From the NCBI RefSeq assembly GCF_932526225.1, contig NC_064037.1:3563203-3627202 (forward strand): DNA of 64,000 nucleotides, given 5' to 3'. The number at the start of each line of letters is the position of its first letter. Positions within the stretch are counted from its first letter, which is position 1. Positions 13,301 through 25,300 of this stretch are shown here, piece after piece. Under the pieces are notes generated by a model. The model was given only the letters and a program-made list of their open reading frames with translations, did not search any database and was not told the DNA's origin. Origin of the DNA: Nematostella vectensis (taxonomy: Eukaryota; Cnidaria; Anthozoa; Actiniaria; Edwardsiidae). The position numbers were made by a program, and so were the translations under genes.

Positions 13301-16300
13301 CTCCATGTCGAGGACCTGTTCTTGAAATAGAGCCTCTGATGTATCATCAGTACTTGAAGACACGTTATGTAGACAGCATTCTACTGCCTGAAGGCAAAAT
13401 GGATATGTATGACACCACTATGTAAGAAAGAAATATAATCTCTACGGCAACTCTCTCTTACACACAGCATTATTACAATTCTCACAGGGCAAATTTGTTG
13501 AGTTTCCCAATCATAGTTTCACCACCAATACTATTCATTGTTGCACTGTATTTTGGCTCATCACAAGTTTTATAGCCATATGAACAAAACAATAATAATA
13601 GGATAAACAAGATTAGTTTCTTCATAAAATCAAAATAGCTGTAGAATTTTCTTCATTTCATACAACACAATGACACAATATACAAGCATAAAACAAGTAA
13701 CAAAAAAAAAATCAATGTCACAAATAAAACACAGTACAGCCTATGAATTCCTAAGAGAATGGAATAGCACAAAGTTACCTGCATGGGAAGTTTAGCAAAC
13801 TCTGGTTTGAGAATCTTGGCCCTGGAGACAGGGATGACCTCAGCATTTCCGTAGTCAACATATAGCACTTCAATACTGTTGCCATGGACCTTTGTCACTA
13901 CAGCACGGTACCACCCATCGTCTTCACTGAACCTGGCGACGCAAAATTGCCCAACCTGTGGCTTCTTCAAGGCTTCTTCACCTTCTCCAAGAGCCCGGTA
14001 GTGGCCTTCCAACAGGTCCATTACTTCATCTAACGCACTTGCTGACTGACTATCCTGAAGGTAGAACTTGGAAGAGCTGGTGATGGAGGTTACTAGGCCG
14101 GGTACTTTGCTTCCTGCCTGCAGGGTGTGCTTGGGGATGGTGACAGACTGGATAAGCTGATCACGGATAGACTTGTGGGTCTCCATGGAGATAAGATCAA
14201 CTTCAAATGTGCCTTCACTGCTGACTGCCTTTACTTGCATGTCAAAGGTCTTGTCAAACACTAGGTCACTAAACTGGGCTTCATTCACCTTGCTTATGTC
14301 ACCAGTGAGACAACAAGGAACAACTTGCTCGGGCAGCTCGGCAAACTTGCTTGCTAGCATCTTGAGCCTGTTGTTTGGCAGCGTTTCAGAGTTCCCATAA
14401 TCTATATACTGAACAGTTACTGTGTTTCTGCTCACTTCTAAGATTCTTGCTCTATACCAAGAGTCATCCTCAGTGTACCTGGCTGCACAGCACACACCTG
14501 GTTTAACTTCGGTCAAGACTTCCTGGCTGTCTGCCAGGGTGTTGTAGTGGTCATCCAGTGCAACCATCATTCTGTCGAGCTGTTCAGATGCTTTCATTAC
14601 TTGACAATAGAACTGTGTCACTCCAACAACTGACGTAACGCACACATTTTCTCTTGCACCGGGTGCTAAGTTGGGTTTGGGGATGCTAACACTGCCAATC
14701 CCACTGGCTTTCTTAGACAAGAGTGGAGTCAGTAGATCCAGAATGTTCTCATTCTTGCCGTCAGCGGTATCATGAAGGGCTACAACATACCGGTGATTGA
14801 TCTTGTCATAAGATGCTATCATAGCTACTAGTTCTTTCTCTGCAGTGACTTCATCAAATTTTTCAATCAGCTCCTGAAAAAAGAAAAAGAAAAAAAATCA
14901 CACCACTTCCAAAACATCTGAAAAACATCAGCCAAGAAACCTTTTTGTCTTTATAAAGACATTTCTCTCTGATTTGACATTGAGGAGTGGACAGAGTGAC
15001 ACTGGAATAAAATAATACCAAGTTTCACAACCAATAACAGCAGCAGAGAAACAGGTTTGTCTTGGCAGTCTACCATGCTGTAATTTCAGAGTGCCAGTGT
15101 TCTTGGCGCAAGCATGAATAATAAGTTTAAAATAAGTTGGTTTTAAAACAAGGTTTTAAATAAGTTTGTACACAGTTCATTATTTTAATCAAAATTACTA
15201 AAAAAATCATGAATATCATTAATTCAAAAATGAATTTCATTCCACTGTGGTGAAAAATCTGGAGAAAACACTGGGTATGTTGGCAAACCTTTGTAAAATG
15301 ATGACTCTTGTTGAACCCAAGATGCTCCAACTCACAGCTGATGGCTTGTGCAGACAAACTCATAAATTCAGGCTTCATTGCTCTCAATTGCGATGGAGGC
15401 ATTATTTCAGAGTTACCATAGTCCACAAACTGAACTTCAACTTGGTTAGCTCGAGTTACACCTGTAACAAGGCCTCGGTACCAGCCTTCGTCAACGCTGA
15501 ACATGGCACAGCATGGTGTTCCTGGTAAAAGCAAGGATCCAAAGGGTTAGAAGCGGTAAGAGAAATATTGGTAAGTGCACTGAGCATTTCTTTGCCCAAA
15601 TGCCTAAATAGTAAGGTTCACGTCAATCAGATGGTACTTTCTTACAGCCTTACAATACCGCTCTCGAACATGTGGACATATGTTCGCAAAATTGTTCGCG
15701 AAATTCGCGAACACCGTTCGCGAAATTCGCGAACAACGTTCGCGAAATTCGCGAACAACGTTCGCGAACAGCTGGTGTTCGCGAACAGACCGGGACAAAC
15801 CGTTTGACAAACGGGAACTCGTTCCTCGTAACCGAAGACTTACAGTACTGATACTCACTTAAAATACATACAGGAGTTCTGCAAGCGATTCAAATAAATT
15901 GTTCGTGTAAAAGTCAGCTGAGAGCTATGGTTATCGTTAAAATCAGAAACAACAAATTCAGTTATAGTCTGATATGCCTTCAGTTCAATTATTTGTAGAC
16001 GATCAAGACAAGACACTTTCAAGTTTGAGAAATAAAGACGATAAAGATGGCGGATGAAAGCCAAAGCATGCGAAGGATTCGATCGTGGATTTACGAGGGC
16101 AGACACAGGCAAAAAAGTTAGTTTATTCTTAAAAGCTTGCCTCGAAGAGGGAAGGAATGTCGATCGCTTGATATGCTTCGAAGATTGTCGAATGTGACAA
16201 CTGCTAGCGAATACTTTTGAACAGCGGGAAGCCATTTATTTAACAAATACTTGTATTACACACGGATAATTAATTTGGGGAAGGAATGCCGATCGCTTGA

Positions 16301-19300
16301 TATTCTTCGATGATTTTCGAATGTGTGAAAACTGCTAGCGAAGAATTGTGAAATTCTATTTGACATATACTTGTAATAAACACGGGAGAATGAATGCCGA
16401 TCGCTTGATATCCTTCGAAGATTTTCGAATGTGTGAAAACTGCTAGCGAAGAATTTTGAAATTCTATTTGACAAATACTCGTAATAAACACGGGAGAAGG
16501 AATGCCGGTCGCTTGATATCCTTCGAAGATTTTCGAATGTGTGAAACTGCTAGCGAAGAATTTTGAAATTCTATTTGACAAATACTTGTAATAAACACGG
16601 GAATATGAATGCCGATCGCTTGATATCCTTCGAAGATTTTCGAATGTGTGAAAACTGCTAGCGAAGAATTTTGAAATTCTATTTGACAAATACTCGTAAT
16701 AAACACGGGAGAAGGAATGCCGATCGCTTGATATCCTTCGAAGATTTTCGAATGTGTGAAAAGTGCTAGCGAAGAATTTTGAACATCGGAAAGCCATCTC
16801 TTTAGTTTGAGGAGGGAATGCCGATCGCTTGATATTATTCGAAGATTTTCGATTGTGTGAAAACTGCTAGCCAATCCTTTTGAACACTGAGAAGCCATTT
16901 ATTTGACAAAAACTTGTATTAGACACGGGAGAATTTGTTTGGGGAAGTAATGCCGATCGCTTGATATTCTTCGATGATTTTCGAATGTGCGAAAACTGCT
17001 AGCGAAGAATTTTGAACCGCGGGAATCCATTTATTTGACAAAGCAAAGACTTGTACTAAACACGGGAGAAGGAATGCCGATCGCTTGATATCCTTCGAAG
17101 ATTTTCGAATGTGTGAAAACTGCTAGCAAAGAATTTTGAATTTCTATTTGACAAATACTTGTAATAAACACGGGAGAAGGAATGCTGATCGCTTGATATC
17201 CTTCGAAGATTTTCGGATGTGTGAAAACTGCTAGCGAAGAATTTTGAACATCGGAAAGCCATCTCTTTAACAAAGACTTGTATTAGACACGGGAGAATTT
17301 GTTTGGGGAAGTAATGCCGATCGCTTGATATTCTTTGATGATTTTCGAATGTGCGAAAACTGCTAGCGAAGAATTTTGAACCGCGGGAATCCATTTATTT
17401 GACAAAGCAAAGACTTGTACTAAACACGGGAGAATAAGTTTGAGGTGGGAATGCCGATCGCTTGATATTCTACAAAACCCGAAAAGAAAACATTTATAGT
17501 AGAGCATGTTGTCGCTGACTCATGTATTCGAACACAAACGACTACTACTCACAGTTTTCACACATTCGAAAATCTTCGAAGAATATCAAGCGATTGGCAT
17601 TCCTTCCTCAAACTAATTCTCCCGTGTCTAATACAAGTTTTTGTCAAATAAATGGCTTCCCAGTGTTCAAAAGGATTGGCTAGCAGTTTTCACACAATCG
17701 AAAATCTTCGAATAATATCAAGCGATCGGCATTCCCTCCTCAAACTAATTCTCCCGTGTTTAGTACAAGTCTTTGCTTTGTCAAATAATGGCTTCCCGCT
17801 GTTATTAAGTCTTCGCTAGCAGTTTTCACACATTTCGAAAATCTTCGAATAATATCAAGCGATCGATCGGCGTTCCTTCCTCAAACTAATTATCCTGTGT
17901 TTATTGCATGTCTTTTATCAAATAATGGCTTCCCGCTGTTATTAAGTCTACACTAGCAGTTTTCACACATTTCGAAAATCTTCGAAGAAAATCAAGCGAT
18001 CGGCATTCCCTCCTCAAACTAATTCTCCCGTGTTTAGTACAAGTCTTTGCTTTGTCAAATAAATGGCTTCCCGCTTTTCAAAGTATTCGCTAGCAGTTAA
18101 CACACATTCGACAATCTTCGAAGAATATCAAGGGATCGGCATTCCCTCCTCAAACTAATTCTCATGTGATAATTACATGTCTTTGTCAAATAAATGGCTT
18201 CCCGCTGTTATTAAGTCTTCGCTAGCAGTTTTCTGACACATTTCGAAAATCTTCGGAGAAAATCAAGCGATCGGCATTCCCTCCTCAAACTAATTCTCCC
18301 GTGTTTAGTACAAGTCTTTGCTTTGTCAAATAAATGGCTTCCCGCTTTTCTAAGTATTCGCTAGCAGTTAAAACACATTCGACAATCTTCGAAGAATATC
18401 AAGCGATCGGCATTCCCTCCTCAAACTAATTCTCCCGTGTTTAGTACAAGTCTTTGCTTTGTCAAATAAATGGCTTCCCGCTGTTTAAAAGTATTCGCTA
18501 GCAGTTAACACACATTCGAAAATCTTCAAGGAATATCAAGCGATCGGCATTCATTCCCCAAACTTATATTTTGTCTAATACAAGTCTTTGTCAAATAAAT
18601 GGCTTCTCGCTGTTCCAGCTGTTATTTTGCCCTGGATCACACGTTACCGTCCGTCAAACCGTTTATTTTGCATCTGTTCGCGAACAGCGTGTTCGTGAAC
18701 AGTCTATATGTTCGCGAATTTCGCGAATGTTGTTCGGGAATTTCGCGAATGTCGTTCGCGAATTTCGCGAACGCTGTTCGCGAATTTCGCGAACGTTGTT
18801 CGCGAAAGTTTCGCGAACAGTGTCCCTATGTTCGTGAGCGGTACTGTACTTCACAAAACCTCTAAAAAGACCATGATAACATAATAACAAAAAGGTTACT
18901 TCTGAAAATCATCCAACCTTAAAGCCGCATTGTCACCAGTTTACTTCCGGTTGATTATGCAACAATCTCTGATGTTTTTTAACGGAAAACGCGAAAAATA
19001 TTTCAAAATATTGTGTTTATTGAAAGTTTTTTTGAGGATGTGATTGATAATTTAGAGCGGATGGTCTGTTTAATATCTCAAATTTTAATAGATTTTTTTG
19101 TCTTTTGATGGTTGAGGTTTGCATCGGGCCTCCGGAAGTGAACTGGTGACAATGCGGCTTTAAGAGGCACTCAGCTACTATCTGTTTTCTGTTTCTTAAA
19201 GGTATATTAGACTTACCAACTCTTGGAGAGTTTATGTTGTCCTTTGGTCCAGAGTTTGCACAGTATTCATGAAGAGCATTCATAATGGAATCAAGCTCTG

Positions 19301-21377
19301 CCTTGTGCTTAAGAAGTTGACACCAAAAAACTGCTGGACTCTCTGAATAGCTCACTAAAACATCCTCATAATCCCCTAGTGTGAGGCTGAGCTTAGTATA
19401 CTCCTTGGCTAAGATACTGCTTAGGTTCTCTGATTGAGATGTGGCCCCACTAGCCAGACCTGCACAGTTAGACAATAACATGTATTCACTAACATTCAGC
19501 TCTTTCCTCCCTCGCAAAACTAAGTCAACCCTGTGAACACCATTTGATACAGCTATCACAGTCATAACTGCTTCTTTCTCTAGAGCAATGTCCTCAAATT
19601 TCTTTTTGTCTCCTGGCCGCCAGTCTGCAGCCAAAGGTTGGATTCTATTCAAGGAACACTCAATGCCTTGACATGGGAGGTCAGAAAACCGTGGTACTAA
19701 TTTCTTGATACGCTTGGGTGGGAGGGACTCACAGTTGCCATAGTCAATAAACTGCACTCCAACTTTCTTGGACTCTTGAACTTCTGTGACAATCGCTCTG
19801 TACCAACAATCATCTTCGGAAAACTTTGCACAACAAATATCACCAACAACAGGGCAGGCAAGCCATTCGTCATCAGCAGAAAGGCGGTCGTAATAATTCT
19901 CAATGTCCATCATGAGTTTCTCAAGCTTGGAAGCCATACTAAACAGCTGTATATAAAACTTTGAGGGGCTCTGACAGGCTGTTATTAAACACTTGTACTC
20001 CTGACCTGGGTTCAGCTGTTCCTTACTGTACGAGAAGGACGGCATTTGTGGTGATGCTTGAACTTGGACAGGAGCTGGTTTCGGAGGAGTGCTTTTTGCA
20101 GCTGGGATACGTAGAGGGTTAGGATTGAACTCGCTTGTCTTTACAGCATAACCAGCAGCTATGAGAATCTGACTGATTTGCATGTCCATATCCCCAGTCG
20201 TATCATACAAGTCGACTTCGTACTTTCCTTCTGCATTGCGTTTGTCAATTAAGGCTACAAGGTGCTTGTCTTCAGTAAGTTTTTTAAAAAGAATCAAAGA
20301 CTCTTTTGGCCACTCCTCCGACCCATCAGCCTGTCGAATGCCGTGATGTAAACACTCTACTACTTGAGCAGGCAGAGAAAGGAACTCATCTTTTAATTCT
20401 CTTACATCGGTCAAAGGTGTGCGTTGAATGTTGCCATAGTCCATGAACTTGACTTCAATAAATCCTGATGCGTCTCTCAAATCCTTTGTAATTAATGCTC
20501 TATACCAGCAACCATCCTCAGTAAACTTAGCGCAACAGGGGTAACCCTTGGTGGATGCCAGCAACCTGAGGTCCTGTGGGCCAAGATCTGTGTATGTTGA
20601 GGCTAGCTCTTCCATCATTGTCGCGATACTTTCAGTGTTTGCAATGAGTTGGCATGAGAAGTCAGATGGACTGTCCACAGATGTTATGAAAACGTCAAGG
20701 TAACATCCAGGCTCCAGCTCTAGACACTTGTACTTCTTGTCTTTAGGGCTGACAGAGGGCATGTAAGGTGCTGCAAGTGCGGACAATCCCGGGTCTGCAG
20801 CAAGTCCACCACTTGACAAAACATCAAGGACAGACCTCGTGCATGTCGCATCCGTGAATAAATCAACCACTAACACAAGACTGGTTTTGAGCGACACAGC
20901 TATGCACACTAATTCTTTTTCTAGAACTTGTTCGGTGAGAGAGGTAACAACTTCTGAGAAGTTGCTGCTTTTGAGCTGCCTTAAACCTTCTACTTCGCAC
21001 TCGTAAGCCTGAGGCGGTAGATTAAGAAACTTAGCCGGGGCATTTCTCAGGAATTCAAGTGAAACGTGTTCTGTGTTTCCATAGTCTATGAAATAAACCT
21101 CAGACTGTGCGCCTTTGACAGCTAGTAATCTTGCACGATACCATCTTTGGTCAACCGAGTATTGCGCAAAGAAAACGCTACCAAGCAGAACTTCTGAAGC
21201 GCATAGGGGCGGAGAACGGTCGCTAGCTACGAATTCATCGATCTCGACCATCAAATCGTCAAGCTTTCCCGCTTCTTCGTTGTTGATTTGGACGAAGAGG
21301 TTGCCGGACTCTTGGTCCACGTGCGTTACAAATACGTCCACACTTGTGCCGAACGGAAATTTTACTTGAACGGCCAT
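778..21377 (-). CDS. Giant multi-Tudor domain protein (15 extended Tudor domains), 10 exons, 3189 aa
   Basis: Exons, read on the minus strand: 21377-19217, 15521-15289, 14873-13779, 13387-13144, 9260-9027, 8590-8312, 7620-6751, 6443-6012, 5082-1258 and 974-778. All junctions are GT-AG, phases agree, and the sum is 9570 nt ending in TGA. Fifteen Tudor cores (W/F-Y-R-A/G followed by D-Y/F-G-N) lie near residues 79, 289, 524, 734, 936, 1118, 1328, 1542, 1741, 1933, 2117, 2306, 2498, 2689 and 2899. Each is preceded by the SN-like segment typical of extended Tudor domains. A Glu/Gln-rich tail follows, and I see no MYND, KH, helicase or membrane segment. Extended Tudor domains bind symmetrically dimethylated arginine on Piwi proteins and scaffold germ granules (family knowledge). 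The domain plan resembles Drosophila Tudor or vertebrate TDRD6/TDRD15 but has more domains. The start is the first ATG of the long exon 1 frame. The orthologue name is unsure and the family is certain. Confidence 0.93.
1258..5082 (-). repeat. Intragenic amplification of six extended-Tudor units in one exon
   Basis: This 3825-nt exon of the multi-Tudor gene holds six Tudor units in a row. The antisense of the WYRA codons recurs near 4822, 4270, 3703, 3127, 2554 and 1923, a spacing of about 552-631 bp. The first five units share a near-identical lead-in (YFLSAD-V-D-WLQP type) and linker (EVEVVE type). The sixth is more divergent. One unit has Phe in place of the core Trp (SFYRAE). The similarity points to tandem duplication inside an exon, whereas the upstream Tudor units are more divergent and several are separated by introns. 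Confidence 0.85.
5578..5947. mobile_element. Small inverted-repeat element (MITE) with a 9-10 bp target duplication
   Basis: Perfect 15-bp terminal inverted repeats (ACATGACGGAAAAAC) lie at 5578-5592 and 5933-5947. They are flanked by a near-direct repeat, tggttaaata on the left and tggttgaata on the right, the left copy having one extra base before the inverted repeat. A 9-10 bp target duplication is typical of Mutator-like elements (family knowledge). No transposase is encoded. It sits in the intron between the 432-nt and 3825-nt exons of the multi-Tudor gene. Confidence 0.55.
7791..7920 (+). repeat. Dispersed repeat family, copy 1
   Basis: About 130 bp in an intron of the multi-Tudor gene. 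Two other copies occur in the window (9350-9474, and 28241-28366 inverted). Shared blocks include CTGTCACTAGTGCAC, ATCTGGTGGGCAGCA and CCCTCCCCTAAATCTCCTCA. The copies differ by small indels in the last 40 bases. No protein or obvious pol III promoter is recognised, so the class is unknown. Confidence 0.75.
9350..9474 (+). repeat. Dispersed repeat family, copy 2
   Basis: Second copy of the family at 7791-7920, in the same orientation and also intronic in the multi-Tudor gene. It has the same core blocks and ends with the GAGGAGGTAAGAAAGGAGG segment. Confidence 0.75.
9701..10406. mobile_element. TA-flanked inverted-repeat element (MITE)
   Basis: Inverted termini ATAAAGTGGTGGTCAAAC (9699-9716) and its exact complement (10391-10408) bound about 0.7 kb. 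If the outer TA is taken as the target duplication, the element is 9701-10406. No transposase frame is seen. It contains a CTGT microsatellite near the right end. It lies in the large intron of the multi-Tudor gene between exons 4 and 5. Confidence 0.5.
10329..10370. repeat. (CTGT)n microsatellite
   Basis: About ten uninterrupted CTGT units near the right end of the 0.7 kb inverted-repeat element. Confidence 0.95.
11142..12590. mobile_element. Non-autonomous or decayed piggyBac-like element with TTAA target sites
   Basis: TTAA at 11142-11145 and 12587-12590 flank inverted termini CCCTTTCGCGCCCA and CCCTTTCACGCCCA (one mismatch). A TTAA target duplication with CCC-starting termini is the piggyBac hallmark (family knowledge). 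Inside, an ATG at 11396 opens a 47-codon plus-strand frame (acidic, starting MDLTHDILGDFDSDL), followed by out-of-frame fragments. This could be a decayed transposase N terminus, but no DDE core is visible. The element lies in the multi-Tudor intron between exons 4 and 5. Confidence 0.75.
15653..18846. mobile_element. 3.2 kb palindromic TA-flanked DNA element with tandem-repeat arms
   Basis: The ends are inverted: CAATACCGCTCTCGAACA on the left and the complement of CAGTACCGCTCACGAACA on the right, each bordered by TA. Inside each end is a run of short GTTCGCGAA-type inverted motifs (about 15679-15783 and 18675-18830). Next come arrays of a roughly 108-bp unit in the left arm (about 16135-17480) and the inverted equivalent in the right arm (about 17540-18600). 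The centre of symmetry is near 17510-17550. The TA duplication and CAGT-type ends suggest a Tc1/mariner-related non-autonomous element (inference). No transposase is encoded, and the many short frames are repeat artefacts. It fills most of intron 1 of the multi-Tudor gene. Confidence 0.75.
16135..18600. repeat. ~108-bp tandem repeats in head-to-head inverted arrays
   Basis: The motif GATCGCTTGATAT recurs at about 16291, 16399, 16507, 16614 and 16722, a period of 108 bp, and continues to 17480. From 17560 onward the same sequence appears in reverse complement (ATATCAAGCGATCGGCATTC). The units also share AAACTGCTAGCGAAGAATTT and a CACGGGAGAA block. Confidence 0.9.
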
Positions 21378-22211
21378 GTTGTTGGAGTTCTGCTGTATAC
21401 AGAAGTTGGACAGGTCGTTGTTTGTTCTCCTGAAAGGTTAAGAAGTTAGGTTCGTTGCAAGGTTGGAGGTTTTCGGAGGGTTTTAGGCGAATGCTGGTCA
21501 CACATTCCCTCCGTCTCCCGCGATCCTCGTCACCTCGCACATGTTTATGCAAATGTGCAGACCATAATATCACAATCGATTGTATTCGCTAAAGCTTCGG
21601 TTTGTTCTCGGATCCTAAGATTATAAGACCGACTCAAACGAGCCCCTTCAATTTTTTTCTTGTGGTTCTTTAATCCATTTTTAGCGTTTACAACTTTTGT
21701 TGGCGTTTGAAATACAGTGACACTTGATAGAAAAATACTTCATTTCCATCTTTTACACACTTACTGCATTTCAAAAAGCTTTATACCATTTATTGACAAA
21801 GAAAAAAGTGGATTCTTTGAAAGCACTCTAAATCTTGCACGATACCATCTTTGGTCAACCGAGTATTGCGCAAAGAAAACGCTACCAAGCAGATCCCGCG
21901 ATCCTCGTCACCTCGCACATGTTTATGCAAATGTACAGACCATAATATCACAATCGATTGTATTCGCTAAAGCTTCGGTTTGTTCTCGGATCCTAAGATT
22001 ATAAGACCGACTCAAACGAGCCCCTTCAATTTTTTTCTTGTGGTTCTTTAATCCATTTTTAGCGTTTACAACTTTTGTTGGCGTTTGAAATACAGTGACA
22101 CTTGATAGAAAAATACTTCATTTCCATCTTTTACACACTTACTGCATTTCAAAAAGCTTTATACCATTTATTGACAAAGAAAAAAGTGGATTCTTTGAAA
22201 GCACTCTAAAT
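21127..22211. repeat. Tandem duplication across the Tudor/HADHB divergent spacer
   Basis: Block B (21516-21833) is repeated at 21894-22211 with an offset of 378 bp and almost no differences (one seen: gtgcag versus gtacag). A 63-bp piece of multi-Tudor exon 1 (21127-21189) is repeated at 21831-21893, directly joined to the second copy of B. The second copy therefore lacks the 21190-21515 interval, which contains the Tudor start codon. The near-identity indicates a recent event. Confidence 0.92.
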
Positions 22212-22335
22212 TCTCTAAATTATAGGCGATTTTTTAAATATCCAATCGATAATGAACCGATAGCTGGTTTTCCTGTGGTACTGAATACTAATGACAATAG
22301 GCGGAGTGGTTACCCAGCACCATCTCCTGTCCAAC
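21378..22335. promoter_or_regulatory. Shared divergent promoter region of the multi-Tudor gene and HADHB
   Basis: The start codons of the two genes are 958 bp apart and face away from each other, so this spacer must hold both promoters. Most of it is the tandem duplication described at 21127-22211. I see no clear TATA box at a convincing distance. Transcription start sites cannot be placed from sequence alone. Confidence 0.55.
21831..21893 (-). pseudogene. Duplicated fragment of multi-Tudor exon 1
   Basis: These 63 bp are identical to 21127-21189, which encodes part of the first Tudor domain around its WYRA core. The fragment lies upstream of the Tudor start codon, has no start of its own and is abruptly joined to spacer sequence. 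It is a non-functional by-product of the duplication. Confidence 0.85.
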
Positions 22336-25300
22336 ATGGCGACCATAGTGAACGGTGGAAAAATGTGGAGATCTTTTGCCCAAACCTTGAACAAACCGGG
22401 ACTTAGCGGACGTAAGCTATTGATTATAGATATCTTAGGCATTAGGCTCTTTTTCTAGGAGTGTAGAGTTCTTTAAAATTTGATACATGACATACCAGGA
22501 GGAGGCGGTCAAAGTCCATTTCTTTTTTCTAGTAGATTTCGAGACATTTTTATTATAGAATACTCAAATATTAATCAACTTATGTTATGTAGTAGTAACC
22601 TTGAGCGAGTTAGTATTGCCCTTTTTAATATTTCATTGCAAGCAATGCATTTTACTCTGGTTGTCACTACAAAAGTCTGATTATTATCAGCCAGTAGCTA
22701 TGGCCAAAATAAGAGATGTTTTCAAGGTTTGCATTAACGCACACGTCTTATATTTTCTCAAAGAAATTTAATATTTTTCTTAAAAACACGAGAAAAAAAA
22801 CAAAAGATTTCACATTTGTTCCTAGTGTAGGGTGCTTGTATTAAGAGATTACCCTCAAAAGACTTAAGTTGTATTGAAGTTTTGAATGCATCTAAATTTC
22901 CCTTGAGGCTGATGATGAGACTAATGATCTATAACCAGCATCAGAATTTCAAAATTATAATAATAATCAGCCTAACCACACTACTTCCATGACTTTGCTT
23001 CCAGAAAATACTATGTGATTTCAAGTTTTCGTATTTATATTGAGCCCCATAAAGGCTATTTAGTGTTGTAATATGGATGAATCATTTGAGGTTTATACCC
23101 TAAATAATTTTTATTTTATTTTTTATCTACTCAGTTCCTTACAGAAGTGGGAGCACTTTTGCCCAGAAGAGAAAAGTATCTGCAAAAGGTGGTTTATTTT
23201 GTATTTTGTGAATCCCAGGGCTGTCCCTTAGAATATAAATTGGATAGGAGTATGGCATATGGCTTTTATAGTTAGTGCTTAACAGCTATGTATACATTTC
23301 AGGTCACAAACATAAGCTCAACTCTAAAGTATCAAGAAGTTATGAATATTCTACTTGAGAGCAAATCTACAGTAGAGTATCTGGGAACTAGGGATAGACT
23401 TTGTTTGCTGGTATTTGTACAGTATCTACGTAGACTGTATGCAATCAAGATTCAAGGGAGGGAGTACAGTAAGAATTTCTTGACAATGGGACGTTTTCAT
23501 TTTTCAGCTAAGTTTAGTGGTGGTCGGAATGTGGTCCTTGTTGAAGGAGTACGAACTCCATTTCTAATGTCTGGCACAAGGTGAGAGTTTGCAGTTCATC
23601 TTTCCCTGGCTATCAGAATTCTAGCAGAAATTACAAACAGATGTATATTTTCTTAACTAGTAACTACTTATTGAAAAAATCATAGCTCATGTTTACAAAA
23701 GATAAAGAAAAAAGATGATTACCATTCAACAAAATCTTCTGATATTGATATATTGAAAGTATCCATATAAGAGCATCTACCCATCAGAAACAAAATTACA
23801 ATAGCCTGTACAATGTCTGATCTGTTGTTGTTGTTTTTAGTTATGCTGATCTTATGCCCCATGATTTACAGCGTGGTGCTCTTCAGTAAGTCTATAATGT
23901 TCTCCATACTGTTTATTTTAATCATATTTGTCTGATATGTAAGAAGATCTTTAAGTTTAGCCAAAAAACTACTACTTTAATTGGGTTACTTAAGATTCAC
24001 TAAATCAAATTAAAATGGGGTTACTTTTGATTCTTGAGTAAATTATAGTAATTTAATATCCTCCGCAAAATAGTTAATAATTTATACTAAAAACATCTTA
24101 ACTGCTCCCTCTCTAAGTACCCTCTTCCACCAAAAGTTTTTTTCTTTATCACAAGCCATAGACATCGCTTGTAGATGCTGTATAGTGCTGCTTACACTGG
24201 TACTGTATATGTGTTTTAGGGGGCTCATCACCAAGACTGGAATAGACCCTGGTGTTGTTGATTACGTGTGTATTGGTACAGTTATCCAGGAAGTTAAGAC
24301 TAGTAACATTGCTAGAGAGGTAGGTATGGTACAAGATTACACTTCCTTCAGTGGTACCTCTATTGATCAATCACCCTCCATTGAGCAGTCACTTAAGTCC
24401 CAAAATATTTGGCAGTCAAATAATGTATTTCATTATATTCAGCTACCACTTCATTAAATGGCCAAACTCACCAATGTCCAGTCCCAAATATATCATTGTT
24501 ACCATTATCTCAATCAAGTGACCAGAAAATCTCATTTGGATATAAGAACCCTTTGCTGACAAAACTAAAACGTCAACTGGCAGCTGTCGGAACCATGTGG
24601 AGACTGACAGAAAATTGATATACTGTAGAATGAGCTTACAGATACTATTGTCACTAAGAAATTTTGGAGCTAATTGGAGTTGAAATTGGAGTTAATTGTG
24701 AAATTTACAATATTTTCAGATTCATTGCTTTTTATTTACTCACTGTATCATGGTTCCTATGGTGGCACTTAATAGAAGTACCACTGTATTAAACGTGCTA
24801 CAACTTAAGGCAAACATTTTTTTTTCAAGCTGTATAATGTTCTTGTGTATGCCTGGTAAAATGATTATTGAGATACATTTGTAGGCTGCTTTGGGTGCAG
24901 GCTTTCCTGAAAAGGTCCCAAGTCATACAGTCACCATGGCCTGTATCTCATCAAATCAGGCAATCTCCTCAGGTATTATACAGTACTAGCAACACTCTTT
25001 TTAGTTGTAGTTAATTTGCTTCCGGTGGTAGGGCAAGAAAGATAAATAATTATTATTTAAAATATTTCCTTTTGTCCCCTAAATACCCCTCCATATACCC
25101 AGTGTCACGGTCAGCATTATCAAGCCAAATAAGCAGTTTGTGTAATAAAATGTCCTCTCCCTAAATACCCCTCCATATACCGAGTGTCACAGTCAGCATT
25201 ATCAAGCCAAATAAGCAGTTTGTGTAATAAAATGTCCCCTCCCTAAATACCCCTCCATATACCCAGTGTCACAGTCAGCATTATCAAGCCAAATAAGCAG

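Noticed and set aside
16256-17507. Minus-strand frames with repeated SSLAVFTHSKIFEGYQAIGI
   Set aside because: They are artefacts of the 108-bp tandem repeats in the palindromic element, present in overlapping frames.
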